A stretch of 64,000 bases of DNA from Streptomyces sp. CoH27 (GCF_020181035.1 NZ_JAIQYY010000018.1:62001-126000); one strand, 5' to 3'; numbered from the stretch's first letter, positions 16,481-25,423 are shown. The notes: generated from the sequence alone by a model not told the origin. Numbers and translations: made by a program.

Positions 16481-16552
16481 GCGGGTGTAGTTCAGTAGCA
16501 GAACATCCCCCTTCCAGGGGGAAGGCGCAGTGTGCGATTCCTGTCACCCGCT
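16481..16552 (+). tRNA. tRNA-Gly (TCC)
   Basis: Acceptor arms GCGGGTG (16481) and CACCCGC (16545-16551), discriminator T. Anticodon stem TCCCC/GGGGA with loop CTTCCAG gives anticodon TCC. The T-loop is GCGATTC, slightly atypical in having GCGATTC rather than TTCGAAT. Confidence 0.93.
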
Positions 16553-16631
16553 CTGGCACCGGTCACAGCCACCCTTGTGGATCAGGTAGGCTGGTGCTCG
16601 CACCGATCGGTGGGAGCCGGTCGGGAGCAGT

Positions 16632-16704
16632 GCGGACGTAGCTCAGTTGGTAGAGCGCAACCTTGCCAAGGTTGAGGTCGCGAGTTCGAGCCTCGTCGTC
16701 CGCT
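16632..16704 (+). tRNA. tRNA-Gly (GCC), first copy
   Basis: Acceptor arms GCGGACG and CGTCCGC with discriminator T. Anticodon stem CAACC/GGTTG and loop TTGCCAA give anticodon GCC. A strong terminator follows. The gene is identical over all 73 bases to the copy at 20440-20512. Confidence 0.96.
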
Positions 16705-16713
16705 CGGGAATGA

Positions 16714-16743
16714 GACCCCGGTCCTTCTGGACCGGGGTCTTTT
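16714..16743 (+). terminator. Rho-independent terminator after tRNA-Gly pair
   Basis: Arms GACCCCGGTCC (16714-16724) and GGACCGGGGTC (16729-16739), loop TTCT, followed by TTTT. Confidence 0.93.
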
Positions 16744-16834
16744 CGTTGCCGCCCGATGTTCCTCTGACATTTGTCATGCCGGGTGATGACATCGCGCACT
16801 GCCGAACCGCTCCGGCCGCCGGGACGCTGGCGTC

Positions 16835-17770
16835 ATGGACTACGACGAACACGATCACGTGATTGAGGTCACTGATCTCAAACGCGTCTACGGGGGCGGG
16901 TTCGAGGCTGTACGCGGAATCTCCTTCTCCGTCGTGCGCGGAGAGATCTTCGCCCTGCTGGGTACCAATGGCGCGGGCAAGACCTCGACGGTCGAACTGC
17001 TGGAGGGGCTGGCCGCCCCCGCCGGGGGCCGGGTCCGGGTCCTCGGTCACGATCCCTACCGCGAGCGGGCCGCCGTACGGCCGCGCACCGGGGTGATGCT
17101 CCAGGAGGGCGGCTTCCCGGCCGAGCTGACCGTCGCCGAGACCGCCCGGATGTGGGCCGGGTGCACGAGCGGGGCGCGGCCGGAGGCCGAAGTGCTCACG
17201 CTGGTGGGGCTGAGCGGCAGGGCCGGGGTGCGGGTCAAGCAGCTCTCCGGTGGTGAGCGCAGGCGGCTGGACCTCGCGCTCGCCCTGCTCGGCGACCCCG
17301 AGGTGCTCTTCCTCGACGAGCCGACGACCGGGCTCGACGCCGAAGGCCGCCGGGACACCTGGGAGTTGGTGCGGGCGCTGCGCGACGCGGGGACGACCGT
17401 GCTGCTCACCACGCACTACCTGGAGGAGGCCGAGGGCCTCGCCGACCGGCTCGCCATCCTGCACGAGGGCCGTATCGCCGTCTCCGGGACCCCGGCCGAG
17501 GTGACCGCCGGCCGGCCCTCCCGGATGTCCTTCGAACTGCCCGACGGCTACTTCCTCGGCGATCTGCCACCACTCGCCGCCCTCGGTGTCTGCGGGCACG
17601 AGACCGAGGGGAGGGTCGTACGGCTGCGGACGACGGAACTCCAGCGGACCGCGACCGGCGTGCTGATCTGGGCCGAGCGGGCCGGGGTGGAACTGCGTGG
17701 GCTCGATGTGCGGTCGGCCTCGCTGGAAGAGGCGTTTCTGGGTATCGCGCGGGAGGGGGTGGCGGCATGA
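16835..17770 (+). CDS. ABC transporter ATP-binding protein (DrrA-like)
   Basis: A 311-aa ATPase of the ABC-2 exporter class. Walker A GTNGAGKT is at 43-50, the Q-loop VMLQEGG near 87-93, signature LSGGE at 137-141, Walker B LFLDEPTTGLD around 158-168, and the H-loop LLTTHYLEEA. The C-terminal extension is typical of drug or lipid exporters. It overlaps the permease start by ATGA. Gene order ATPase-permease-kinase-regulator suggests that the two-component pair senses something handled by, or controls, the exporter. Confidence 0.95.
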   Translation: MDYDEHDHVIEVTDLKRVYGGGFEAVRGISFSVVRGEIFALLGTNGAGKTSTVELLEGLAAPAGGRVRVLGHDPYRERAAVRPRTGVMLQEGGFPAELTVAETARMWAGCTSGARPEAEVLTLVGLSGRAGVRVKQLSGGERRRLDLALALLGDPEVLFLDEPTTGLDAEGRRDTWELVRALRDAGTTVLLTTHYLEEAEGLADRLAILHEGRIAVSGTPAEVTAGRPSRMSFELPDGYFLGDLPPLAALGVCGHETEGRVVRLRTTELQRTATGVLIWAERAGVELRGLDVRSASLEEAFLGIAREGVAA

Positions 17771-18546
17771 GCGGGATCGCATGGGCGCCGGCGGGCCGGC
17801 GGCTCCGGGCGCTGGCCCGCGCCGAACTCGCCCTCCTGGGGCGCAACCGCAGTGTCGTGTTCACGGCGCTCTGCCTACCGCTGCTGCTGCCGTTCAGCGT
17901 GCGGCCGGCCGTCGCGCAGCTGGACCTGGAGAAGCAGGGGCTGAGCATCGGCGCGGTGATGATGACGGCCGCGATCGGCTTCGCCTTCCTCTTCGCCGTC
18001 TACACCTCCCTGGTCAACGCCTACGTCGCCCGCCGCGAGGAACTCGTCCTCAAGCGGCTGCGCACCGGCGAACTCTCCGACGCCGAGATCCTCACCGGCA
18101 CGGCCCTGCCGGCCGTCGCCCTCGGCCTCGCCCAGGCCCTACTGCTGTGCACGGGCTGCGCGGTGCTGCTGCACACCGGCGCGCCCAAGGCGCCGTACCT
18201 GACCCTGCTGGGGCTGGTGGCGGGGCTCGTGCTGAGCGCCGCGCTGGCCGCGCTCACCTCGTCCTTCACCCGGAGCGTCGAGAGCGGCCAAGTCACCGCG
18301 CTGCCGCTGGTGTTCGTCTCGATGAGCGGCTCGGGGATCATGTTCCCCACCCAGGTCATGCCGGAGAAGCTCGCCTCCGTCTGCGAACTCCTCCCGCTGT
18401 CCCCCGCCGTCCGGCTGGTCGGCGCGGGCTGGACAGGCCAGTTGAGCGCGTACGAGGCGCTCGGCACGGTGGCGACCGCGCTGGCCTGGATCATCGTGGC
18501 GGTGTTTGCTGTACGACGGTGGTTCCGCTGGGAACCACGGCGCTGA
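17767..18546 (+). CDS. ABC-2 type transporter permease
   Basis: A 259-aa membrane protein with about six predicted helices (for example IGAVMMTAAIGFAFLFAVYT and LTLLGLVAGLVLSAALAAL). A cytoplasmic basic N-terminus precedes them. It is translationally coupled to the ATPase gene by a 4-bp overlap. It is the membrane half of the exporter; the substrate cannot be read from the sequence. Confidence 0.92.
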   Translation: MSGIAWAPAGRRLRALARAELALLGRNRSVVFTALCLPLLLPFSVRPAVAQLDLEKQGLSIGAVMMTAAIGFAFLFAVYTSLVNAYVARREELVLKRLRTGELSDAEILTGTALPAVALGLAQALLLCTGCAVLLHTGAPKAPYLTLLGLVAGLVLSAALAALTSSFTRSVESGQVTALPLVFVSMSGSGIMFPTQVMPEKLASVCELLPLSPAVRLVGAGWTGQLSAYEALGTVATALAWIIVAVFAVRRWFRWEPRR

Positions 18547-18563
18547 CGTACGGGGGAACGTAC

Positions 18564-19805
18564 ATGGTGGGTCGGATACGGCGGTGGCAGCAGCGGCACT
18601 GGCGGGACCGGAGCAAGGCCGAGCGCGTCGAGCTGCAGAGCCTGATCACCTGGCATGCCAGCATCTGGGTGTTCTCGCTCACCTGGCTGCTGTTCCCGCT
18701 CGTCGGCGGGCTGCACCGGCGGCCCGTGCCGATGGTCCTCGCCGGGCTGCTCGTCGCCGTGAACCTGTTGCAGTGCGCGGCCGCCGCCCGGCTGCTGCGG
18801 CCCGCGCTCGACCACTACCTCGGGCGCGCCGCCCTGGCGCCGCGCGCCCAGCGGGGCGCCGCCGTCCTGCTGGGGTCCGGGGTCGCGGTGACGGCGGCGC
18901 TGCGCGCGGTCGGCGGGGCCGACCCGGGCACCACCCCGCTCGCTCTCGGAGCCGTGCTCATCACGTTCGGGATGCTGTACGCGCTGACCGTGCCGATCCG
19001 GCGCTTCCTGGTCCGGTTCGGAGGGCTGTCGGTGCTGGTCACGGCCGCCGTCGTGGTTCCGCGCCCCACCGGTCCCGGGGTATTCGCCACCGGGCTGGTG
19101 ACCGCCTTCGCCGCGGGCTTCTCCCTGATCACCGGCCGCTGCGGCGCCTGGACCCTGTCCGTGCTGTGGGAGGCGGAACGCGCCCGCGAGGTCGAGGCCC
19201 GGCTCGCCGTCGCCGAGGAGCGGCTGCGGTTCGGCCGGGATCTGCACGACGTGCTGGGGCGGAACCTGTCCGTGATCTCGCTGAAGAGCGAGCTGGCCGT
19301 CCAACTGGCCCGGCGCGGACGGCCGGAGGCGGTGGAGCAGATGATCGAGGTGCAGCGCATCGCGCAGGAGTCCCAGCGCGAGGTGCGGGCCGTCGTACGC
19401 GGCTACCGGGAGGCCGACCTCGGGGTCGAACTCGCGGGCGCGCAGGGCGTGTTGGCGGCCGCCGGGATCGACTGTGAGGTCCGTGCGGAGACGGCCGGGC
19501 TGCCCACCGAGGTGCAGTCCGCGCTCGGCTGGGTGGTGCGTGAGGCGACCACCAACGTGCTGCGGCACGGTGACGCCGGACGGTGTGAGGTGGGGCTGCG
19601 GGTGCTGGAGGGGCGGGTAGTACTGACGGTGGAGAACGACGGTGCGGCCGGCCCGCGCGACAGCGGCGGCTCGGGGCTCGCGGGTCTGAAGGAACGGCTC
19701 GCCGCCGTGGGCGGGACGCTTCAGGCGGGGCTCGTCGGCGACCGGGACCGGTTCCGGGTGGTGGCCGATGTACCCCTGGAAACTGTGAGAGGAGTCACAT
19801 CATGA
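18564..19805 (+). CDS. Sensor histidine kinase, DesK/NarX-like (HisKA_3)
   Basis: A 413-aa kinase starting at ATG 18564, with GGGGGA 8 nt upstream. The first half has about five or six membrane helices (residues about 32-190) and no large external domain, so it may sense a membrane state. The dimerisation/phosphoacceptor helix has His228 in RFGRDLHDVLGRNLSVISLK. The HATPase domain shows N-box WVVREATTNVLRHG and G-box GSGLAGLKERL. This resembles B. subtilis DesK, which regulates membrane fluidity. It overlaps the response regulator start. Confidence 0.93.
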   Translation: MVGRIRRWQQRHWRDRSKAERVELQSLITWHASIWVFSLTWLLFPLVGGLHRRPVPMVLAGLLVAVNLLQCAAAARLLRPALDHYLGRAALAPRAQRGAAVLLGSGVAVTAALRAVGGADPGTTPLALGAVLITFGMLYALTVPIRRFLVRFGGLSVLVTAAVVVPRPTGPGVFATGLVTAFAAGFSLITGRCGAWTLSVLWEAERAREVEARLAVAEERLRFGRDLHDVLGRNLSVISLKSELAVQLARRGRPEAVEQMIEVQRIAQESQREVRAVVRGYREADLGVELAGAQGVLAAAGIDCEVRAETAGLPTEVQSALGWVVREATTNVLRHGDAGRCEVGLRVLEGRVVLTVENDGAAGPRDSGGSGLAGLKERLAAVGGTLQAGLVGDRDRFRVVADVPLETVRGVTS

Positions 19806-20416
19806 GCGCGCCGGTACGGCTGTTGCTCGCCGACGACGAGCATCTGATCCGGGGCGCCCTGGCCGCGCTGCTGTCACTGGAGGACGATCTCCTCGTCGTC
19901 GCGGAGGCGGCCGACGGGCCCGAGGCGCTGGCGATGGCGCGGGCCCACGCGCCCGACGTGGCCGTGCTCGATCTTCAGATGCCGGGCGCCGACGGTGTGA
20001 AGGTCGCCACATCCCTGCGCGCCGAGCTGCCCGGCTGCCAGGTGCTGATCGTCACCGGGCACGGGCGGCCCGGCCACCTGAAACGGGCGCTCGCGGCCGG
20101 TGTGCGCGGGTTCGTCCCGAAGACCGTCAGCGCCCAGCGGCTCGCCGAGATCATCCGTACCGTGCACGCCGGAAGCCGCTATGTGGACCCGGAGTTGGCG
20201 GCCGACGCGATCTCCGCCGGGGACTCGCCGCTGACCGCGCGGGAGGCCGAGGTGCTGGAGCTGGCCGCCGACGGAGCGCCGGTCGCGGAGATCGCCGAGC
20301 GGGCCGCGCTGTCGCCGGGGACCGTGCGGAACTACCTCTCCTCGGCCGTCACGAAGCTCGGCGCCGAGAACCGTCATGCGGCGGTGCGTCTCGCACGCGA
20401 GCGAGGTTGGGTATAG
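19802..20416 (+). CDS. Response regulator, NarL/LuxR family (DesR-like)
   Basis: A 204-aa regulator. Its receiver domain has acidic pair DD at 11-12, phosphoacceptor Asp57 in VAVLDLQMPG, and Lys in GFVPKTVSA. The LuxR-type helix-turn-helix occupies the C-terminus: LTAREAEVLELAADGAPVAEIA, then SPGTVRNYLSSAVTKLG. It is coupled to its kinase by an ATGA overlap and is the last gene of the operon. A tRNA-Gly begins 23 bp after its stop. The likely target is the ABC exporter promoter upstream of 16835. Confidence 0.94.
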   Translation: MSAPVRLLLADDEHLIRGALAALLSLEDDLLVVAEAADGPEALAMARAHAPDVAVLDLQMPGADGVKVATSLRAELPGCQVLIVTGHGRPGHLKRALAAGVRGFVPKTVSAQRLAEIIRTVHAGSRYVDPELAADAISAGDSPLTAREAEVLELAADGAPVAEIAERAALSPGTVRNYLSSAVTKLGAENRHAAVRLARERGWV

Positions 20417-20439
20417 TTGCTCTCGCGCCACGGCGCAGT

Positions 20440-20512
20440 GCGGACGTAGCTCAGTTGGTAGAGCGCAACCTTGCCAAGGTTGAGGTCGCGAGTTCGAGCC
20501 TCGTCGTCCGCT
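20440..20512 (+). tRNA. tRNA-Gly (GCC), second copy
   Basis: All 73 bases are identical to 16632-16704, and the match extends a few bases upstream (GCAGT). Together the copies bracket the ABC/two-component operon as 73-bp direct repeats about 3.8 kb apart. Confidence 0.96.
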
Positions 20513-20517
20513 CCAGC

Positions 20518-20545
20518 AAGGCCCCCGGTTCCCCGGGGGCCTTTT
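20518..20545. terminator. Terminator after tRNA-Gly, also facing purC
   Basis: Arms GGCCCCCGG (20520-20528) and CCGGGGGCC (20533-20541) followed by TTTT on the plus strand. It ends 3 bp before the purC stop, so it can serve both convergent genes. Confidence 0.9.
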
Positions 20546-20548
20546 GCG

Positions 20549-21448
20549 TTACGCCCAGCTCAGGCCGGTCAGGCGCTCGTACGCCTCCACGTACTTCTGC
20601 CGGGTCTGCTGGACGACCTCCTCCTGCAGCGGCGGCGGGGGCTGCTCACTCTTCCGGTCCCAGCCGGAGGCCGCCGAGGTCAGCCAGTCCCGCACGAACT
20701 GCTTGTCGTACGACGGCTGCGCACGGCCCGGCTCCCACTGGTCGGCCGGCCAGAAGCGGGAGGAGTCCGGGGTGAGGACCTCGTCGGCGAGGACGAGGGT
20801 GTCGCCGTCGAAACCGAACTCGAACTTGGTGTCGGCCAGGATGATGCCCCGGTCGCGGGCGATGTCCCGGGCGCGGGAGTACACCGCGAGGGTGGCCTGG
20901 CGCAGCTGGGCTGCGGTGTCGGCGCCGACCTGGCGGGCGACCTCCTCGTAGGAGACGTTCTCGTCGTGCTCGCCGACCTCGGCCTTGGTGGCCGGGGTGA
21001 AGATCGGGGCGGGCAGCTCCGAGCCGTCGACGAGCCCCTCGGGAAGGGCGAGGCCGCAGACCGTACGGGACTCGTTGTACTCCAGCAGGCCCGAGCCGGT
21101 GAGGTAGCCGCGGGCCACGCACTCGACCGGGATCATCCGCAGGGACTTGCAGATCAGGGTGCGGCCCTGCCAGTCGGCCGGGGCGCCCTCGGGCACGTCG
21201 GTGCTGATGACGTGGTTCGGGGCGAGATCACGGAGCTGGTCGAACCACCACAGGGAGAGCTGGGTGAGGACGCGGCCCTTGTCGGGGATCTCCGTGGGCA
21301 GCACCCAGTCGTAGGCGGACATGCGGTCGCTGGCGACCATCACGAGGTCGCCCGCCTCGTTCTGGTACAGCTCGCGCACCTTTCCGGTGTGCAGGTGCAC
21401 CAGGCCCGGAACCTGAATCGGCTCGGGCTTTTCTACGAATCCGGACAC
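20549..21448 (-). CDS. purC: Phosphoribosylaminoimidazole-succinocarboxamide synthase (SAICAR synthetase)
   Basis: A 299-aa enzyme that ligates aspartate to CAIR with ATP. The start is GTG 21448, with GGGGAGGA about 4 nt upstream, giving VSGFVEKPEPIQVPGLVHLH; upstream open frame is ignored. Signatures are HTGKVRELY (20-28), PVECVARGYLTGSG (107-120) and LADTKFEFGFD (204-214). The C-terminal extension RDWLTSAASGW and following residues is usual for the actinobacterial and yeast-like long form. It is transcribed alone here, away from the other pur operons. Confidence 0.97.
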   Translation of the reverse strand: MSGFVEKPEPIQVPGLVHLHTGKVRELYQNEAGDLVMVASDRMSAYDWVLPTEIPDKGRVLTQLSLWWFDQLRDLAPNHVISTDVPEGAPADWQGRTLICKSLRMIPVECVARGYLTGSGLLEYNESRTVCGLALPEGLVDGSELPAPIFTPATKAEVGEHDENVSYEEVARQVGADTAAQLRQATLAVYSRARDIARDRGIILADTKFEFGFDGDTLVLADEVLTPDSSRFWPADQWEPGRAQPSYDKQFVRDWLTSAASGWDRKSEQPPPPLQEEVVQQTRQKYVEAYERLTGLSWA

Positions 21449-21554
21449 GGTTCCTCCCCGTGGTTCTGTCCAAGTGCCTCGATTCTCCCTTATGGGGGCG
21501 ATCGGTTTCGGCCAGGGGGTCGTGGCGGGTGTCGGGTGGGTGGATCGCCGGGGG

Positions 21555-23060
21555 TCAGTCGCGTTTGCAGATGCGGTCCAGGAGATTCGCCGTGGCGCGC
21601 TGGATGCGGGGGTCCACATGCTCGGGGCGGTCCAGGGCCGGGGACCAGGCGAAGGTGCCGGAGGCGAAGACCCAGGCGCCGGACGGGGCGCGGTACAGGG
21701 AGGTCTCCTGGTGGCGCAGGGCACCGGCGGTGTCGGTGTAGGGGGAGTGGGCGAGCAGGATGCGCTCGTCGTGCTCGGGCAGCGGGGTGCGCGGGAAGTA
21801 GCGGTCGGCCTCGCCGGCGACCAGGCCGTCGATCGCGTCGCCCTCGTGCGCGCCCGTCGCCTCCCACAGCCAGTGGCCGGCGTTGCGGACGATCAGCGGG
21901 GCGGGCTCGGGCACCCGGCCCGCGTACTGGATGCCGACGAGCTGCTGCTCGGGCCGGTCGACCTCCCGCCACAGCACCGGCCTTCCGGGGCCCTTGCGCT
22001 TGCGGCAGGTCAGCAGCCGGTCCGGGTCGCCGGCCGGGGACGGGCCCAACTCGACCTGCCAGTACATGGTGTTGGCGGACAGGAAGACCAGTGAGGTGCC
22101 CCGGTCGCGGGCGTCCTCGACGGCCCGGCGCATCGGCACCGACCAGTACTCGTCGTGGCCGGGGAAGACCAGGCCCCGGTAGCGGGTGGGGTCGACGCGG
22201 CCCGCGTGCAGATCGCGGGCGTCGGCGTAGGCGAGGTCGTAGCCGTAGCGCTCGGCCCAGCGGATGAAGTCGTAGGCGTGGCCGACGTGGAGCGGGAGGC
22301 CCGCGCCCGCGTACGGCCGGTCGAAGGACACCGTGGTCGCCGCGTCGGCCTCGCCGAGCAGTCGGCCCCGCTCGTCCCAGGCGTGGTAGAGACTGGCGCC
22401 GGTGCGGCCGTCCTCCGGGTAGAGGTTGTACGCCTGCCAGGTGATGTCCGGCAGCAGCAGGAGCAGGTCGGCGGGGTGGTCGTCGCGGACCGTGAACGGC
22501 ACGTGGGAGCGATAGCCGTCGACAGTGGTGAGGACGGCCACGTAGGCGCCGATGTGCCAGTGGGCGGGCACCTGCAGCCGCCAGGAGAGCCACCAGTGGT
22601 GGCAGGAGACCGTGCGGTCGGCGGTCAGCGGCGCGGGCTGGACGATGCCGGACAGCCGGGGGCTGGTGGTGATCTTCTTCGCGCCGTCGCCGCCGTAGTG
22701 GCCGATCCGGTAGATGTCGACGCTGAACTCCTGCGGCGGGTCGACCGTGACGCGGAAGTCGATCGCTTCGCCGGGGGCGACCGCGCCGGTGGAGGTGAAG
22801 CCCTTGATCTGGCGGTGCACGTCGTCGGCCGAGCGGGGGCCGGGCACCCGGGGGGCGGGGCCGGGAGCGGAGCCTGGGGCGGGGCGCACGCCGGTGGGCT
22901 GCTGCGGGCTCGGGTCGACGTACCAGGGCACGACGTGACCGGTGTCGTCGAAGTAGGTCTCACTGCCGCGCAGCCAGGGCACCGGGCCCTGGCCGAAGGG
23001 GTCCGTGACGGCGTGCGCGAGTGCTCCGGATTCCCAGCGGCGGATGTGCTCCGAGGCCAT
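21555..23060 (-). CDS. DUF6605 / N,N-dimethylformamidase beta-subunit-like protein
   Basis: A 501-aa protein starting at ATG 23060 with GAGGGGAG upstream. No signal peptide is seen. An N-terminal unit (to about residue 200) looks like a beta-sandwich, with IKGFTSTGAVAPGEAIDFRVTV and VDIYRIGHYGGDGAK. The C-terminal part resembles the large subunit of N,N-dimethylformamidase, with PDITWQAYNLY, FDRPYAGAG, and VFPGHDEYWSVPMR. Related Streptomyces genes are annotated only by this resemblance and the real substrate is unknown. It is unlinked to any recognisable pathway here. The upstream gap holds a 19-bp minisatellite. Confidence 0.8.
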   Translation of the reverse strand: MASEHIRRWESGALAHAVTDPFGQGPVPWLRGSETYFDDTGHVVPWYVDPSPQQPTGVRPAPGSAPGPAPRVPGPRSADDVHRQIKGFTSTGAVAPGEAIDFRVTVDPPQEFSVDIYRIGHYGGDGAKKITTSPRLSGIVQPAPLTADRTVSCHHWWLSWRLQVPAHWHIGAYVAVLTTVDGYRSHVPFTVRDDHPADLLLLLPDITWQAYNLYPEDGRTGASLYHAWDERGRLLGEADAATTVSFDRPYAGAGLPLHVGHAYDFIRWAERYGYDLAYADARDLHAGRVDPTRYRGLVFPGHDEYWSVPMRRAVEDARDRGTSLVFLSANTMYWQVELGPSPAGDPDRLLTCRKRKGPGRPVLWREVDRPEQQLVGIQYAGRVPEPAPLIVRNAGHWLWEATGAHEGDAIDGLVAGEADRYFPRTPLPEHDERILLAHSPYTDTAGALRHQETSLYRAPSGAWVFASGTFAWSPALDRPEHVDPRIQRATANLLDRICKRD

Positions 23061-23098
23061 GATCGCTCCCCTCCCTCAGGTCCCCCGTGTCGTCCCTG

Positions 23099-23240
23099 TC
23101 TCGGTGGTGCTCGCTGTGCTCGGTGGTACTCGCTGTGCTCGGTGGTACTCGCTGTACTCGGTGGTACTCGCTGTACTCGTGGTGTTTGCTTGGTACTCGC
23201 TGTGCTCGGTGACGTCTGCTGTGCTCGGTGGTATCTGCTG
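23099..23240. repeat. Degenerate 19-bp tandem repeat
   Basis: About seven units of TGCTCGGTGGTACTCGCTG, with substitutions and one partial unit (23193-23202), in the 330-bp gap upstream of the DUF6605-type gene. The best-conserved units are 23117-23135, 23136-23154 and 23155-23173. No gene is seen in the gap. Confidence 0.9.
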
Positions 23241-23392
23241 TGCTCACCGTGCTCGGCCGTGCTGTCGTATGTCGCACGCCTTTGCCAGATGCGTGGTCGC
23301 ACCCAGCACATCACATAACGCACGCGCTCGGTCACTAGTCGTTGCGAATTGACCTGAAGTGGAAGTCAGGGCTTCCGTTCATATGACATTCG

Positions 23393-25168
23393 TCAGACGA
23401 GTCGTACGGGCTTCTCGGGGCGTATCCCGGTGGTGGCCAGCCAGTCGCGCAGCGGGCCCGGGTCCCCCTCCTCGATCAGGCTGAGCACTCTGGGCGCCAG
23501 GTCGCAGGCCCGCTCGCCGTCCAGCAGCAGGGAGGGGCCGTCCAGCCAGTCCAGGGCGGGGACCGCGCCGGCGGTGTCGACGGCGGCACAGCACACCATC
23601 GCCGTGACGTGGTCGGCGAGCAGATCGCGGCCGGTGCGCGGGGGCTGCAGCGGGAAGAGGGGCAGACAGTCGTCGTCCCACAGGGCGCTCTCGGGGCCCC
23701 GGCCCGCGCTGGTCGCGCCTCTCGGGGCGCCGGCCTCCTCGCGGGCCAGTTCGGCACTCAGGCCGGCGGCGAGGGCGGCGCTGCGCTCGGTGCCGGGGTC
23801 CGTGTCCTCGTCGTCCTCGTACATGCCCTCAAGGGGCGCCTCCTCGGCCGCGCTGGGGGACTGGTGCGGCATGACGGCGGACGGCTCGGCGAGGTGGTCC
23901 AGGACGCGGGCCAGGGTGGGGCCGCCGGGGTCGGGGGCCATGGGGTCGACGGCGGGGCGCACGCCCAGGGAGTCCAGGACGCGGTGCAGCCGGGCCGCCT
24001 CGGCGCGCCAGGTGCGGTCCACGACCTCTTCCGGATACGCCTGCCAGTCCACCGGCGCCCAGTCGGGGCCGGGCTCGGCGGGGCCGCCGTGGAAGAGACG
24101 GGCGGCGAGCAGCGAGGTGGCCTCGTCCACCACGCCGGGCTCCTCCAGCAGATCGCAGGCCGGACGCTCGCCGAGCCGGGAGGCGAAGCCCTCGGCCAGC
24201 CGGTCGCGCCGGGACAGCTCGGTGAGCGCCGCGACCACGCCCGCGTCCAGCCGGGACGGCCAGCGGCCCATGCGCCAGGCCGGCAGCGCGACCCGGGTCA
24301 GCAGCCGGTCCCAGCCGGCGTAGGCGAGGCCGACCTGCTCCTGGGCGACGATCCTCAGGCCGTAGTCCACCGCCTGGGCCCGCTCGGCCGCGGCCGCCGC
24401 GACCCCGCGCTCCATCTGCGTCGCGTGCTCCCGGCAGCCGCGCAGCAGAAGCCCGGCCACCCAGCCGAGCGCCGCACACGCCACCCGGGCCAGCGGGCCG
24501 CGGCCGGGCGCCGAGGCGACCGCGAGCGCCGCGTCCAGCCCGCGCACGAATCGCCGCGCGGCCGCTATGTCGGGGTGCGCCGAAGGTCCCGTACCGGCGA
24601 CGACCGGGGCGAGGACGGCGCGCAGTTCGCCGACGCGCATCCACCACAGGAACGGGGAGCCGATCACGAGGACCGGCGCGACCGGCGTACGGCGGTGGGC
24701 CGGGGAGCCGTGGGGTCCCGCTATCTCGTCGGGCGCCGAGCGGGCCGGCGGGCCGTGGGCCGCGTGCGTACGGTCCTCCAGCCAGCTGTCGCAGTCCGGG
24801 GTGAGCGCCACGGCCGAGGGGGCCGGGACGTCCAGCCGGTCGGCGAGGTCGCGCACCATCCGGTACAGGTCCGGGGCGGACTCCTCCGGGACCGGCACCG
24901 TGGGCGTCGTGGCGGGACGGGCGCGGGCCACGACCAGGGCGACGGCGGCGGCGGCCGGCAGCACCAGCAGGGCGAGCGCACTCACCGCGATCCGGGCGGC
25001 GTCCCAGCCGGGGCCGACCAGATGACCCGTGGAGCCGCCGACCAGCAGGATCACCGCGACGCCCGCGGGCAGCAGGGCCGCGGCCAGCGCCCGGCCCCGG
25101 ACCCGCAGGACGGCCAGCGCCCGGGAGCGCGCGGCCTGCGCGCCCGCCTCCACACCGATTCCGCTCAC
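23393..25168 (-). CDS. Membrane protein with a degenerate M48-peptidase-like region
   Basis: A 591-aa protein starting at GTG 25168 with GAGG upstream. Two membrane helices (about 29-50 and 57-81) are followed by LYRMVRDLADRLDVPAPSAVAL and VLVIGSPFLWWMRVGELRAVLAP. This matches the layout of M48 zinc proteases just before their HExxH helix. Where ELRAVLAHELGH would be expected the sequence reads ELRAVLAPVVAG (181-192), so both metal His and the Glu are gone. The rest is helical and acidic with low-complexity stretches near the C-terminus. I infer a catalytically dead M48 relative, possibly a scaffold. The family placement is by eye. Confidence 0.65.
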   Translation of the reverse strand: MSGIGVEAGAQAARSRALAVLRVRGRALAAALLPAGVAVILLVGGSTGHLVGPGWDAARIAVSALALLVLPAAAAVALVVARARPATTPTVPVPEESAPDLYRMVRDLADRLDVPAPSAVALTPDCDSWLEDRTHAAHGPPARSAPDEIAGPHGSPAHRRTPVAPVLVIGSPFLWWMRVGELRAVLAPVVAGTGPSAHPDIAAARRFVRGLDAALAVASAPGRGPLARVACAALGWVAGLLLRGCREHATQMERGVAAAAAERAQAVDYGLRIVAQEQVGLAYAGWDRLLTRVALPAWRMGRWPSRLDAGVVAALTELSRRDRLAEGFASRLGERPACDLLEEPGVVDEATSLLAARLFHGGPAEPGPDWAPVDWQAYPEEVVDRTWRAEAARLHRVLDSLGVRPAVDPMAPDPGGPTLARVLDHLAEPSAVMPHQSPSAAEEAPLEGMYEDDEDTDPGTERSAALAAGLSAELAREEAGAPRGATSAGRGPESALWDDDCLPLFPLQPPRTGRDLLADHVTAMVCCAAVDTAGAVPALDWLDGPSLLLDGERACDLAPRVLSLIEEGDPGPLRDWLATTGIRPEKPVRLV

Positions 25169-25394
25169 GTGCCGACCTCACCCCCTCGCTGCCGTTGCCG
25201 TGCTTGCCTGGTGGTGCTCACTCCCCCACTGTGGCACCCGCCACTGACATCGCAATGCCGGTGGGCCAAGTGCCGGAACGTCCGGAAGGCTTGCGCGGCA
25301 CCCTAGTTGGGGCCCCGGTCCGCGTCATCCATATGGGCGATTGCTCACTCGATGGAATGGCTTTGGTCAGAGGTGGGTGACAGACAGCAAGGAT

Positions 25395-25423
25395 CAGGCC
25401 CCGGATCGTGGATCCGGGGCCTG
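25395..25423. terminator. Terminator downstream of purD
   Basis: Perfect 13-bp arms CAGGCCCCGGATC (25395-25407) and GATCCGGGGCCTG (25411-25423) with a 3-nt loop, 17 bp after the purD stop. Confidence 0.85.

Noticed and set aside
22155..23318. Plus-strand open frame over the DUF6605-type gene and minisatellite
   Set aside because: Low-complexity Gly/Val/Arg translation; the repeat region gives repeated cysteine/leucine patterns from DNA slippage, not a protein family.
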